Under the pieces are notes generated by a model. That model was not told where the DNA came from. It did no database searches and saw nothing but the letters and a program-made list of their open reading frames with translations. From Planctomycetaceae bacterium (GTDB lineage: Bacteria; Planctomycetota; Planctomycetia; Planctomycetales; Planctomycetaceae), in the NCBI GenBank assembly GCA_021732415.1, contig JAKFVC010000007.1:1-39181 (forward strand): DNA of 39,181 nt, in the 5' to 3' direction. How positions within the stretch are numbered: the stretch's first letter is position 1; every line of letters starts with the position of its first letter. Made by a program: the position numbers and the translations under genes. Shown here one piece after another: positions 24,475 through 34,041 of this stretch.

Positions 24475-27400
24475 TCACCTCTCCGCCGGTAATGGAACCT
24501 GACTCGGCCCCATCAAATACGCAATCAACTCGCGCACTTCTTCAATCTTCAAGTTCTGTAACATCCCCTCCGGCATGATCGATAACGGCGAAATCGTTCG
24601 ATCTTCAATTTCTGAATTCGGAATGACAACCTTTTCATTCACGGTTTGAATCGTCGTCGCGGCCTTGGTCTCGGCGACCACCAGGCCCGTGATCACGCGA
24701 CCGGAAACGGTCTCGATAATATGCATCTGAAAATCCTTGCCCACGGCGGCACTGGGATCAACGAGCGTCTGCAACAAATAATCGAGATTCGTCCGCTGCG
24801 AACCGGTAATGTCGGGACCAATGGCTCCCCCTGCATCGAAGAAGCGGTGGCAACTCGCACACGTCTTTTGAAAGATCGCCCGGCCGGCAGTCCGATCGGC
24901 CTTCACTAAAGATTCGGGAGTCAACCGCTTCTTAAAGTCGGCCACCAGCTTCGCCTTCTCGGCGGACGTGGTTCGCACTTCACCCCAGACCGCCTGCAGC
25001 CGTTCCTTGAGCTTCGCATCACCCACATTGTAGATCTGCCGCGCGGTATAAGCGGTCAACTCCTGCCGCGAAACCCGTCCTGCTTCAATTGCCTCAAGGA
25101 GGGCGCCGGCCCATGTGGGACGGGAGGCCAACGTCTGCACCGCATCCTGTCGAGCTGCCGCATCGAACGTCGGATATACTTTGAGAATCGCCATTGGCGT
25201 GCGCGCATCGTTATATTCTGCGAGCCCACGCAGTGCCGCGCGCCGGACCACGGGATCACTAATCAATAAGATTAAAAGAGGAGTCAGGTTCGGTGACTTC
25301 TTAGCAACGAGTGCTTGAATGGCTCGATTCCGCACTACGGCTTCAGCATCGTCATTGATCGTCACGCGACGCAAATTCGCCAGCGCCACCGGATCGTCAA
25401 AAATCAGCGCCAACTGCAACGACCGTTCGCGAATCGCCTCGCTGGAAGATCCCTGCAATTTCTCGTAGACCCGTGACCATCCCTCCGGCACGTCAACAGT
25501 CCGCCGCCCTTCGAGTCCTTCAATCACTCCCGCCAACAGTTCGGCGTGGTTACCATGATCAGCCTCTCCCAACTGCAAGGCGATCAATTCTAATCCGGGC
25601 TTCACATCGGCCAGCGAAGCCACACGCCGTCCGATATTCCGAGCAATCAGCGGGAATCGCAGGTTGCTGGTCAGTTCGACAAAGCGCGCCAAATCCTCAT
25701 TCACCAGCGGTTCAATGCCGTACCAGATCATGAGGGGCAAATTGTGGTCATTAACATCTCCCCCCCGGCTCATCAAAGACTCGGCGAGGAGCCAGCGATC
25801 CGACATTTTCAGCCGTTGCAGCATGCTCGCCAGATGCAGCCGCACATACGCCGAGCCCCCTTGCGCGGCCAGCTCGCAAAATCGAGACAGCGCGTCGGCC
25901 GAAGGACTACCACCTTCACAAAGCAACTGCACGGCCCAGCCGCGGACATATTCGTCGCTCTCATGCCCGAGTTGCTGAATCAGTAAGTCCGGTTTAAGTT
26001 GTCCGATGACGTGCAAGGCCCACAAAGCTCGCAATTTGCGAGGCACTTCCTTCTCGTCGTTGAACATGCTGAACAAACGCCGAGTCACCGCGGACATGTC
26101 GGCACCGCTCGCCGCACGTTCCTGCAACAACCGCCGCGCATGTTGCACATACCAATCGTTGCGATGCAGTTGCAGTTCCACGAGCGCCGCGTTATCCAGC
26201 GCAGCCAGATCAACCGGCTTCGTGACAGGTTTTCCATAGGAAATCTTATAGATCCGGCCCGTCTCGCGCCGCGTGTTCTTCACGCTATGACACTCGCCCG
26301 TATCAGACCAGTCACTGGCGAACACAGACCCATCCGGTCCGTACTTCAACGTCACGCCCATGTACCACGGATCTTTCGACCGCATCAAATCCTTACCATG
26401 CGATGCCGAATATCCCGAACCTTCTCGCTGCAGCAAATCGTTATTAATTCGCCGTCCGTGAATGTTGTTAGTGAACAACGTATTGCGATACTTCGCTGGC
26501 CAGTTGTCTCCGAGATACACCATCGTGCCGCAATGAGCATGCCCTCCCCCGGCAGCATCTTCCGCCACGGACCCCAAGCCCTCCTGCACGGACGCCTGGC
26601 CGACAAAATGCAGGTGATCGGCAATCGTGGGAATCCGCTGGTAAGCGTACTGGCTCGATTCACGATTACGCCACGGTTCATAGTGGGCCCCGTAAATCAC
26701 ATGGAAGAGATGCGGATTCACGCAGTTGCAGACAAACGCATCGCCGTAGTCATTCCAGTCAATCCCCCACGGGTTCGTTGTCCCATCGGCGTACGGCTCC
26801 CACACATGCCGCACGGGATGATAGCGATAGACGCCCCCGTCAAACCGAATCCGCTGCTCCTTGGGAGTCCCCGGCTTGCCCAGCAGCGACCAATTGGTCC
26901 GACCATGTGTTCCATACAACCAACCATCCGGCCCCCAAGCCAAAGCATTCGCCAGATTATGCGAATTCGCGTGATTGCCGAACCCATCCAGCAGCACTTC
27001 GGGTTCACTGTCGGGTTTGTCGTCACCATCGCGGTCCGGGATGAAATACAATGAGGGAGGCGAAACCACCCACGCTCCACCAAACCCGACTTCGATCCCG
27101 GTCACGTAATTCAGCTTGTCATAGAACACCGTTCGCTTGTCGAACTTACCGTCTCCATCGGTGTCGGCGAAAATCAGAATGCGGTCGCCCGGCTTCGTCC
27201 CGTGATGAGGATAGTTGTATGCCTCAGCGACCCACAGCCGGCCCCGATCATCGATGCAGAATCCGATCGGCTGCATGACGTCCGGTTCGCCGGCGAACAG
27301 CGAGACCTGAAATCCGTCCGGCACAACCATCGTCCGAGCCGCCTCAGCGGGAGGCAACGGCGCGTCGACCACCGGCTGCTTGCTATCCTGCGCGAACCCG

Positions 27401-27480
27401 ACCGTCAGCAAGCCCCCCACGAGCAGCAAGGTGGCCGCTCTCATCCACGCGCGCGATTGATAACTACGTGGTTTGTTCAT
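24475..27480 (-). CDS. PVC-type heme-binding propeller/HEAT protein (CxxCH)
   Basis: I prefer the ATG at 27480, giving about 1001 residues; 27516 is possible, while readings to 27669 start in repeats. The N-terminal signal is WMRAATLLLVGGLLTVGFAQ. The first half is a six-bladed propeller of the 'membrane-bound dehydrogenase' type: MVVPDGFQVSLFAGEPDVMQ, DRGRLWVAEAYNYP, RILIFADTDGDGKFD, NALAWGPDGWLYGTHG. The middle is helical with HEAT-like repeats (VRGWAVQLL, VRRAALRGLAEYND). The last 130 residues are the planctomycete heme-binding domain with CASCHRFF and a possible Met ligand in ISPLSIMPEG. Such proteins are expected in the periplasm. They may oxidise sugars or bind polysaccharide, but the reaction is unproven. 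A paralogue-like protein lies at 29297-32605. Confidence 0.9.
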   Translation of the reverse strand: MNKPRSYQSRAWMRAATLLLVGGLLTVGFAQDSKQPVVDAPLPPAEAARTMVVPDGFQVSLFAGEPDVMQPIGFCIDDRGRLWVAEAYNYPHHGTKPGDRILIFADTDGDGKFDKRTVFYDKLNYVTGIEVGFGGAWVVSPPSLYFIPDRDGDDKPDSEPEVLLDGFGNHANSHNLANALAWGPDGWLYGTHGRTNWSLLGKPGTPKEQRIRFDGGVYRYHPVRHVWEPYADGTTNPWGIDWNDYGDAFVCNCVNPHLFHVIYGAHYEPWRNRESSQYAYQRIPTIADHLHFVGQASVQEGLGSVAEDAAGGGHAHCGTMVYLGDNWPAKYRNTLFTNNIHGRRINNDLLQREGSGYSASHGKDLMRSKDPWYMGVTLKYGPDGSVFASDWSDTGECHSVKNTRRETGRIYKISYGKPVTKPVDLAALDNAALVELQLHRNDWYVQHARRLLQERAASGADMSAVTRRLFSMFNDEKEVPRKLRALWALHVIGQLKPDLLIQQLGHESDEYVRGWAVQLLCEGGSPSADALSRFCELAAQGGSAYVRLHLASMLQRLKMSDRWLLAESLMSRGGDVNDHNLPLMIWYGIEPLVNEDLARFVELTSNLRFPLIARNIGRRVASLADVKPGLELIALQLGEADHGNHAELLAGVIEGLEGRRTVDVPEGWSRVYEKLQGSSSEAIRERSLQLALIFDDPVALANLRRVTINDDAEAVVRNRAIQALVAKKSPNLTPLLILLISDPVVRRAALRGLAEYNDARTPMAILKVYPTFDAAARQDAVQTLASRPTWAGALLEAIEAGRVSRQELTAYTARQIYNVGDAKLKERLQAVWGEVRTTSAEKAKLVADFKKRLTPESLVKADRTAGRAIFQKTCASCHRFFDAGGAIGPDITGSQRTNLDYLLQTLVDPSAAVGKDFQMHIIETVSGRVITGLVVAETKAATTIQTVNEKVVIPNSEIEDRTISPLSIMPEGMLQNLKIEEVRELIAYLMGPSQVPLPAER

Positions 27481-27904
27481 GGCCGGGTTGAGCGAGATCC
27501 GATCAGCAGACGACATCTGAGAAATAGCGCCGCCTGAGGATATCAACATCGATTGATGTTTCAAAGCGTTGGCCGCAGGCCAACGTGTAGCCTGACTCTC
27601 CGAGTCGGGTCTTCTGAGGAGTACTCGACTCAGAAATTTTGACGGCGGTGATTCATCACCGCTTTCCAATCTGACGTTCAGACACGGGCGACTCAGTTCA
27701 TCCTCCAGGAAATTTCACCACGGAGACACGGAGAAAACAGAGGTTGCAGAAGAGGGAATTTTGGCCACAGAAGAAACACAGAAATGAGCAACCGAGTTCG
27801 TCTTCTGATTCTGTGTTTCTTCTGTGTCTTTCTGTGGCCAAAAAAAGATCCTACGAATCCGCCCTTCTCAGTCGGCTACTCCTCAGAAAACCCGACTCAG
27901 AGAG
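27481..27904. repeat. Mosaic of inverted repeats
   Basis: The outer copies of the 'gtagcctgactct' element lie at 27587-27633 and, inverted, 27871-27914. They enclose a 'ccacggagacacgg' hairpin, copy 2 (27717-27846, whose left arm has lost about 10 bp relative to its right arm). Smaller palindromes sit at 27568-27586 (CGTTGGCC/GGCCAACG) and 27645-27662 (GCGGTGAT/ATCACCGC). I see no gene here. Confidence 0.85.
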
Positions 27905-29218
27905 TCAGGCTACATCTGGCGGATCCGGCTGCGGAATCACCTGCCCGTGCGGATCCTGCTGCGGAGCCTCCAGCTCCTCCGAAATCTCCTGCTGCAGATT
28001 CGGACCGAGAAAGTGCTCCATGCGCGACGCCGGTGCGTGCAAGTGATCGCGCGGCAACTCGAAATGCTTTTCGAGGTACGCTTCCCACAGCCGGTGCGAA
28101 CGGACCAGTGATTTGGCTCCACCCCGTCCCGCATCGGTCAGAGCCAGACAGCCGTCACCGGCGTCGACAATTAAACCTCGGCTCTGCATCAGCGGAATCG
28201 CCAATCGGGCCAATAGCCCCCCGCCGGCAAACTGCACACATTTTTCCCGCTCCAGCCGCGTCTCCTGGCTGTCACGGCGACCACGCTCTTCGACGCGGTA
28301 CAGCACCGCGAGAATATCCTCCTTGATAATTCGAACCGTCCATTGCAGCTTGCGATACGCTTTGACCAGCAACCCATGCTGAGGAGCAAAAATCACAGCG
28401 ATCGTGAACAATCCGCCGGCCACGACCGACATCATCCCGGCCACGCTGGTGTTCCAGTACTCGGCCAGGAAATAGCCGATAATCGCCGACAGACATGCCG
28501 ACGCCACTGCCAGGACCTGCATCATCCACAGCCGATCGGTCAGCAAATGAGCGGTTGCCGGAGGCACGATCAGCATCGCAATGACCAGGATCGAACCGAC
28601 CGCTTCAAAACTGGCCACCGTCACCACGGCCACCATCGCCATTAACAGGTAATGGACCGTGATCGCCGAAATCCCCATCGCCGTCGCCAGCCCAGCGTCG
28701 AACGAGACAATTTTGAGCTCTTTCCACAGCAGCGTGACGAACAACACCGTCAAAGCGGCGACCGTGCTGAGCATAAAAATGGCTCGCGGAATCTCCATCC
28801 CCAGCCACGACACCGTATCCAGCGGCACAAACTCAATCAAACCATACAGCACGCAGCCGGGATCCAGATCCACCTGCGACGCGTACTGATTGAGCAAAAT
28901 CACCCCCAGCGCAAACAACGAGGTGAAGACCACCCCCATACTGGAGTCTTCCGGCACATTGCCGAAGTTGGCGAGCGCCTGCGTCAAGAACGCGGTGAGT
29001 ATCCCGACCGCGACCGCCCCGACGAAGACCTGCCAGCCCACCAGTTGCCCCGACCACAGCACGGCCACGACCGTCCCTGGCAGGACCGCATGGCTGATGG
29101 CATCACCGAGGAGACTCATCCGGCGCAGCACCATATAGCAGCCGAGGATCGCGCAAGCAGAATTGCACAGCACCCCGGCCACAATGGTCCAAAACGCAAG
29201 TAAATCTTCACGCCCCAC
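27905..29218 (-). CDS. Metal ABC permease (zinc/manganese type) fused to a DtxR/MntR-like regulator
   Basis: The GTG start at 29218 has AGGA upstream. The product is 437 residues. Residues 1-285 are an ABC-3 permease of the TroC/MntB/ZnuB kind: CAILGCYMVLRRMSLLGDAI, SHAVLPG, ANFGNVPEDSSMGVVFTSLF, SFEAVGSILVIAMLIVPPAT. Residues about 300-365 form a winged helix. Residues 366-430 match the DtxR/MntR metal-binding and dimerisation domain: LVRSHRLWEAYL (His375), SRMEHFLG (Glu401, His402) and QDPHGQVIPQ. The regulator part would face the cytoplasm. Family knowledge says the permease moves Mn, Zn or Fe with an ATPase and a binding protein, neither of which is adjacent. The last codons and stop lie inside a repeat copy. 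The fusion suggests direct metal sensing by the transporter. Confidence 0.9.
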   Translation of the reverse strand: MGREDLLAFWTIVAGVLCNSACAILGCYMVLRRMSLLGDAISHAVLPGTVVAVLWSGQLVGWQVFVGAVAVGILTAFLTQALANFGNVPEDSSMGVVFTSLFALGVILLNQYASQVDLDPGCVLYGLIEFVPLDTVSWLGMEIPRAIFMLSTVAALTVLFVTLLWKELKIVSFDAGLATAMGISAITVHYLLMAMVAVVTVASFEAVGSILVIAMLIVPPATAHLLTDRLWMMQVLAVASACLSAIIGYFLAEYWNTSVAGMMSVVAGGLFTIAVIFAPQHGLLVKAYRKLQWTVRIIKEDILAVLYRVEERGRRDSQETRLEREKCVQFAGGGLLARLAIPLMQSRGLIVDAGDGCLALTDAGRGGAKSLVRSHRLWEAYLEKHFELPRDHLHAPASRMEHFLGPNLQQEISEELEAPQQDPHGQVIPQPDPPDVA

Positions 29219-29230
29219 GGCGAACAGTCC

Positions 29231-29292
29231 TGTAGCCCGACTCTCTGAGTCGGAGCTTCTGAGGAGTACCCGACTCAGAGAGTCGGGCTACA
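29231..29292. repeat. Perfect 23-bp hairpin, 'gtagccygactct' family
   Basis: The arms 29231-29253 and 29270-29292 are exact reverse complements around a 16-nt loop. Related copies are at 27587-27633 and 27871-27914, with a partial one at 34042-34065. It sits between the permease start and the end of the second heme protein gene and could terminate the latter's upstream neighbour or its transcript. Confidence 0.9.
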
Positions 29293-29296
29293 ATAA

Positions 29297-32200
29297 TCAA
29301 CGCAACGTCGCCAGGTATTCTATCACATCGCGAATTTCACTGAGCTTCAAGATCGGCGCCACCGGCGGCATCGCCGACTTCGCCGCCGTCCGCTCCTCAA
29401 TTTCCGCGAGTGGAATTACCACCGACTTGCCCTCGGGGGTGAACACGGTCACTTGCTTGGCATCTTCCGCCTTCAACACGCCCGACACCACGCGACCATC
29501 CGTCAGCACATAGGCCACCGAACCAAATCCCGGGGCCAGCTTGGCATTCGGATCGATCATCGATTCCAGGAAATGCTCCCGCGGCGACCGCATCGCCAAC
29601 TGCGACAAATCAGGCCCCGCCTCACCCCCCTGCCCCTGGATTTTGTGGCACCGGAAGCACTGAGCGGTCGCGTGACTGCGGAAAATCCGCTTGCCGTTTT
29701 CCGCATCACCGCCTACCAAAGCCGACCGGAAACGAGCCAGTGGATCACTCGCCGGCAGTTGTGCTTCGTACTTGTTGATCGCATCGTTTAGGACAGGCCC
29801 GCGAGCCCGGGCCGCTTCGATCACGTCAACCTGCAGTTCCGGCGGCACCTTATTCGCCCGCAGATCCTCCGTCGCACTCAGCAGAATGCGGTCCGCGGCG
29901 TTATTTTTCACCATCGCGAGCTGACTCAGCGCCCGCTGCTTTTCCACGATTGTCGCCGAGTCCTGCTTCCAAGCCGCCCCCAAGAGTTCAATCCCCTTTT
30001 TCGGGTCTTTGGCTGTGGTGACTTGTCGGGCTTCCGCACGCAATAACGGTTGAGCATCCTGCAGTGCGGCCTCCAGAATCTGCGGCAATCGAGCATCTTT
30101 CCTGGCCACCAGCAGATTGAGCGCCGCGACGCGCTGCGTCACATCTCGCTCTTTCTCACCGACCCATTTGAAAAACTCCTGATCGTCAATCGCGATATTC
30201 AGCCGCGTAATCAATTGAATGGCCGCAATCTGCAACGGGCCACTCGTCTGAGTCAAAATCGGCATCGCGAACTCATTGAGGACGGTTTGCACAATCGCCG
30301 GGTCGCGTTTCGACAACGGTCGCCAGAAGCCGTTGACGCGATCTCGCTGACTCGGTTCCGACCAATCCGCCAGCATTTGCAGGGCTTCCATCCGCATCGC
30401 GGGGATGACCTGAGCATTCAGCACGACGCGGGCCACCGCTCTAGCCTGATCGGCGTCTCCGATGCGAAAGTTGGCGTTCAGAACACGTCGCAAGAGGGGT
30501 TCGGTCGCCACGGCCGGATCGCCGTTCGTCAGCAACGCGGCAAGCTGCGGTGTTTCCGAATCGATCGGCAAGTCATTAATCGCCCGCGCCGCCTCAGTCA
30601 CAATCCAAAGATCCGTATCCTTCAAGAAGTGCGAAATGCCCGGATCCTGCATTCGTCGCAAGACCAACAACGCCGCCAATCGCACCGCCGAACTCTTGTC
30701 GGTTCGCAGTTCCCACAACTGAGCCCGATCCTTCAGATTCTTCAACGCGATGACGCCCGCATGTCGCAGATACGGGTCGGCATCCTCGTTTTCTCGAACC
30801 ATTTTCACAATCGCCGGGAACGCTGCCGAATAATGATTCAGCCCTAAAGTCTGCGCCGCAAAGAACCGCACCCGAGGCACCGGATCAGCGAGCAACTCGA
30901 CCAATTTTGGATCCCCTTGCTTCCAGCGCTGTTGCCCCATCACCTTCGCCACTTGCGCCCGGATTTCGGGATCAGAATCAGCCAGCAACGGCACCAATCC
31001 GGCGGCAATTTCAGGTTGCTCACCACGGGCTTGTGCTAACGCCCAGATCGCATGCAAACGAGCAAACAAGCTCGCATTTTCCTTGGCGATGTTCAGTAAT
31101 TGCGGGACCACTTCTTTGCCACGTTCCGCCAGGGCAAACTGGGACCGCTGGCGAACACGATTGTCAGGATGAGACAGCAGCGCCAACAATTCGTCCGTCG
31201 GACGCTGTTGAAATCCTTCGTGGAACAATTTCTTAACTTGCTGGACGACATCCGTCTTAATGATCTCCGGATCTTGAACGGTATAGACTCGCCCGCCCTT
31301 AGTAGGACCGGCCCAATCGAGACCCACGAAATCCGAGACGTACATCTTGCCGTCATATCCAAACTCAGCATCGGTCGCCATCAACGGCTTGAGAAAATCG
31401 GTGGTTTCTGTGATTTCAAAGCCCGCGCCCTGGGGTTTCACACCGATCGCTTCGACGCCACCGTTGCCGGTGAAGTTGCACATAAAGAAGTGCTGATTAT
31501 ATTGCGCAGGCAACCCGGTTCCGGGGTAGTAACAAAACCCGGACGGACCAGCCCCCAGCTTGCCGACGGGAGGCACGAGATAAGCCGGCTGGCCGGGATG
31601 AACCAGATGCCACAGCTTTTCGGCATGCCACGGACCAGTCAAATACGGGTCGGGAATCGTCTGGTAGGCCATGTTCCAGCCACTCTCGCCGCCTTCGACA
31701 ACATACACTAACCGTGAGTGATCACCTTTATCGCAATTATTATCGGCCGCAAACAGGTTGCCATAATCGTCAAATGCCAGTTCCTGCGGGTTGCGCAAGC
31801 CGCGATGGACGACCTCTAATTGCGAACCATCCGGGTAGCAGCGGAAGACGGCCCCGGTACGCGGTCCCGATAGCGTCGTTCCCTCTTGAGTCTGCACGTG
31901 GAAGCCGCGATCGCCGACCGAAAAATACAGCTTCCCGTCCGGTCCCCAGCACAGGCCATGCAGGTCGTGCCCGAGGAACCCGGCGTTGACGCCGAAGCCG
32001 GTCAGGAGCGGCTTACGGGTTTCCGCCACACCGTCATTGTCGGCATCCTTCAGCAGCCAGAGATTCGGAATACACGTGAAGTAGATGTTGCCGTCCTTCG
32101 CCATCACGCCGGCCGCCAGTCCGTCCAGCACTCCGTTGAAGCCGCCCGCAAATATCGTCGCCCGGTCGGCTCGGCCGTCGCCGTCGGTGTCGGTCAACTG

Positions 32201-32605
32201 CCGCACTTGGTCGGGATGCTTGGTAAACCACTCCATCCCCCCTTCGAACTTGCTCGCGTACTTTTCGAACATCTTCAGGCGGTCGTCGAGCGTCTTGATC
32301 TGCAGATCGTCCTCGAGCAAAAACGGTCGCGTCCGGTTTTCTTCAGTCCCGCGGTTAAAACGGTATTCCTCGGCGACATAGACCCGGTTTTGCTCATCGA
32401 GACCGATTGCGACGGGACTTCCCAACTGCGGATCGGTGGCGAAGACTTCGGCCTTCAAACCCATCGGCAGCCGAAACGCCGACATCTGCCGCGCCGCGTC
32501 CGCCTTGGATTTTTCGGCCTTCGGATCAGGTTCGACGCCCCGCAGCACACTGCCGCCGAGCAACAAGACACAACAACCTAACACTGCAAACCAGCGCACT
32601 TGCAT
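29297..32605 (-). CDS. PVC-type heme-binding propeller/HEAT protein (CxxCH), second
   Basis: I chose the ATG at 32605, with GAGGA eight bases upstream; a GTG five codons earlier is less likely. The product is 1102 residues with a signal peptide (FAVLGCCVLLLGGSVLRGVE). The propeller half shows FRLPMGLKAEVFATDPQLGS, LTDTDGDGRADRATIFAGGF and LHGLCWGPDGKLYFSVGDRG. The HEAT-like middle includes VRFFAAQTLGL and YLRHAGVIALKNL. The C-terminal heme-binding domain carries CFRCHKIQGQGGEAGPDLS and AKSAMPPVAPILKLSEI. It is the same overall build as the protein at 24475-27480 but clearly divergent, so this is an old duplication. It is expected in the periplasm, with an unproven redox role. It is divergently transcribed from the acyltransferase gene. 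Confidence 0.9.
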   Translation of the reverse strand: MQVRWFAVLGCCVLLLGGSVLRGVEPDPKAEKSKADAARQMSAFRLPMGLKAEVFATDPQLGSPVAIGLDEQNRVYVAEEYRFNRGTEENRTRPFLLEDDLQIKTLDDRLKMFEKYASKFEGGMEWFTKHPDQVRQLTDTDGDGRADRATIFAGGFNGVLDGLAAGVMAKDGNIYFTCIPNLWLLKDADNDGVAETRKPLLTGFGVNAGFLGHDLHGLCWGPDGKLYFSVGDRGFHVQTQEGTTLSGPRTGAVFRCYPDGSQLEVVHRGLRNPQELAFDDYGNLFAADNNCDKGDHSRLVYVVEGGESGWNMAYQTIPDPYLTGPWHAEKLWHLVHPGQPAYLVPPVGKLGAGPSGFCYYPGTGLPAQYNQHFFMCNFTGNGGVEAIGVKPQGAGFEITETTDFLKPLMATDAEFGYDGKMYVSDFVGLDWAGPTKGGRVYTVQDPEIIKTDVVQQVKKLFHEGFQQRPTDELLALLSHPDNRVRQRSQFALAERGKEVVPQLLNIAKENASLFARLHAIWALAQARGEQPEIAAGLVPLLADSDPEIRAQVAKVMGQQRWKQGDPKLVELLADPVPRVRFFAAQTLGLNHYSAAFPAIVKMVRENEDADPYLRHAGVIALKNLKDRAQLWELRTDKSSAVRLAALLVLRRMQDPGISHFLKDTDLWIVTEAARAINDLPIDSETPQLAALLTNGDPAVATEPLLRRVLNANFRIGDADQARAVARVVLNAQVIPAMRMEALQMLADWSEPSQRDRVNGFWRPLSKRDPAIVQTVLNEFAMPILTQTSGPLQIAAIQLITRLNIAIDDQEFFKWVGEKERDVTQRVAALNLLVARKDARLPQILEAALQDAQPLLRAEARQVTTAKDPKKGIELLGAAWKQDSATIVEKQRALSQLAMVKNNAADRILLSATEDLRANKVPPELQVDVIEAARARGPVLNDAINKYEAQLPASDPLARFRSALVGGDAENGKRIFRSHATAQCFRCHKIQGQGGEAGPDLSQLAMRSPREHFLESMIDPNAKLAPGFGSVAYVLTDGRVVSGVLKAEDAKQVTVFTPEGKSVVIPLAEIEERTAAKSAMPPVAPILKLSEIRDVIEYLATLR

Positions 32606-32613
32606 CACAGTTG

Positions 32614-32618
32614 TCCTC
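32614..32618 (-). promoter_or_regulatory. Shine-Dalgarno fixing the second heme protein start
   Basis: It reads GAGGA on the minus strand with an 8-nt spacer to the ATG at 32605, which favours this start over the GTG at 32620. Confidence 0.65.
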
Positions 32619-32884
32619 ACCCTGCTATTGCCGAATATTCAGCCGCCCGCCGCTTCACTCAGACGTGCCGCCTTGATTTTGAGAATAGGGATTGTACCGT
32701 CTGAAACGGTCGTTTCTTAGCCTGATCGAACGGATTGCTGTTGTCAGCGGTGGTGGCCGGTCCGGAAACTGAGTCGACGTAGAGTGAGAACATTCTTGCT
32801 CCCCTCGCCCTGGCCGGAAAAACGAACCGGGCGGGGAGAGGGGATCCGCGAATTGTCAATAACTCCTTATTTCCAGCTTGCCGT

Positions 32885-34036
32885 ATGACCGAATCCCCTA
32901 CCACAAGCACCCCACCCGCCTCGATTGGCAGCGGAATCCGCTGGCAGTCGCTGGACGTGTTGCGCGGTGTCGCGGTGCTGCTGGTCCTGATTCGCCACAT
33001 CCCACTCCCGCCCTCCATGAGCCGCCTTTATCCCGGCCTCTACAAGGTCTTGTCGGTGCTGCAAGCGGGTGGCTGGGTGGGAGTTGATCTGTTTTTTGTC
33101 CTCAGCGGTTTCCTGGTTTCGGGCATCCTGTTTCGACAATTTCAGCGCGACGGCCAGATCCAACCCGGTCGCTTCCTGATTCGCCGTGGATTCAAGATTT
33201 ACCCTGCGTTCTGGGTGCTGATCGCCACGACACTCGGCTGGTTCTGGCTGACGGTCGACCCGTTTCCGGTGAAGATGGTCGCCGAGAAAACCATCGTCGA
33301 ACTGGCATTCCTGCAAAACTACCTGCCCGGCTTGTACGCTCATACGTGGTCGCTGGCGGTCGAAGAGCATTGTTACATCGGGATTTGCCTGCTGTTTACG
33401 TGGATGACGGCCGCCTCGCGCGGATCCGCAAATCCCTTTCGCTGGCATCCGGCATTCGTCATTGCGATGGCCATCGGGGTCCTCGCACTGCGCGTCGCCA
33501 CCGTTCCCGCGGTCATTCCGAAGAACCTCGTCCCGACCCTGGGAGCCACCCATCTGCGCTGCGACACGTTTCTGATTGGCACGCTGGTCGGGTATGCGTT
33601 TTACTTCTCCGAGGGCCGATTTATCGATTTTTGCAGGAAATTCTCACTGACTTGCCTGCTGCTGGGTGTCGCCTGCATCGTCCCTGTGTTCTTCCTGCGT
33701 ATCGAAACCGACCGCATTATTTGCACCTGGCTGTTTACCTCCAATGCGATCGGCGGGGCTTTGCTGCTGATGGGAGCACTGGGAGCCCAGGGCAAACCGA
33801 CACCAATCACCGGACTGCTGGCGACGGTTGGTGAGCATTCCTATTCGATTTACCTGTGGCATATCCTGGTCGCGAATACCTGGTTGCCGATCGTCCTGAA
33901 AACCTGCGGAATCAAAACCGATCTGCTCAGTTGGGTGTTCTTCTCGTTGATGAGTTCCATTGTAGCCGGAATCATCTCATCCTATGTGATTGAAAAGCCG
34001 GCCCTGAAACTGCGAGACCATTCGTTCCCCGGGTAA
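32885..34036 (+). CDS. Acyltransferase 3 (OafA-like) membrane protein
   Basis: This is a 383-residue protein with about ten hydrophobic segments. It starts with a short cytoplasmic lead, then SLDVLRGVAVLLVLIRHIP with the catalytic-type Arg37-His38. WVGVDLFFVLSGFLVSGILF (65-82) and RFLIRRGFKIYPAFW (97-110) are the signature of acyltransferase 3. HTWSLAVEEHCYIG (153-166) is the conserved WSL.VE motif. The C-terminal segment is YSIYLWHILVANTW. Relatives acetylate or acylate O-antigen, peptidoglycan or exopolysaccharide sugars, taking the acyl group across the inner membrane. No SGNH domain is attached. It lies 264 nt or more from the divergent heme-protein gene, a gap I see no gene in. The acceptor is unknown. 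Confidence 0.9.
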   Translation: MTESPTTSTPPASIGSGIRWQSLDVLRGVAVLLVLIRHIPLPPSMSRLYPGLYKVLSVLQAGGWVGVDLFFVLSGFLVSGILFRQFQRDGQIQPGRFLIRRGFKIYPAFWVLIATTLGWFWLTVDPFPVKMVAEKTIVELAFLQNYLPGLYAHTWSLAVEEHCYIGICLLFTWMTAASRGSANPFRWHPAFVIAMAIGVLALRVATVPAVIPKNLVPTLGATHLRCDTFLIGTLVGYAFYFSEGRFIDFCRKFSLTCLLLGVACIVPVFFLRIETDRIICTWLFTSNAIGGALLLMGALGAQGKPTPITGLLATVGEHSYSIYLWHILVANTWLPIVLKTCGIKTDLLSWVFFSLMSSIVAGIISSYVIEKPALKLRDHSFPG

Positions 34037-34041
34037 TCCGC

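Noticed and set aside
27481-27669. N-terminal extension of the first heme protein to 27669
   Set aside because: The extra 63 residues are translated repeat sequence without a signal peptide at the front.
32780-32850. GC-rich inverted repeat between the second heme protein and the acyltransferase
   Set aside because: The arms (CCCCTCGCCC and GGCGGGGAGAGGGG) pair only loosely, so I did not list it as a defined repeat.
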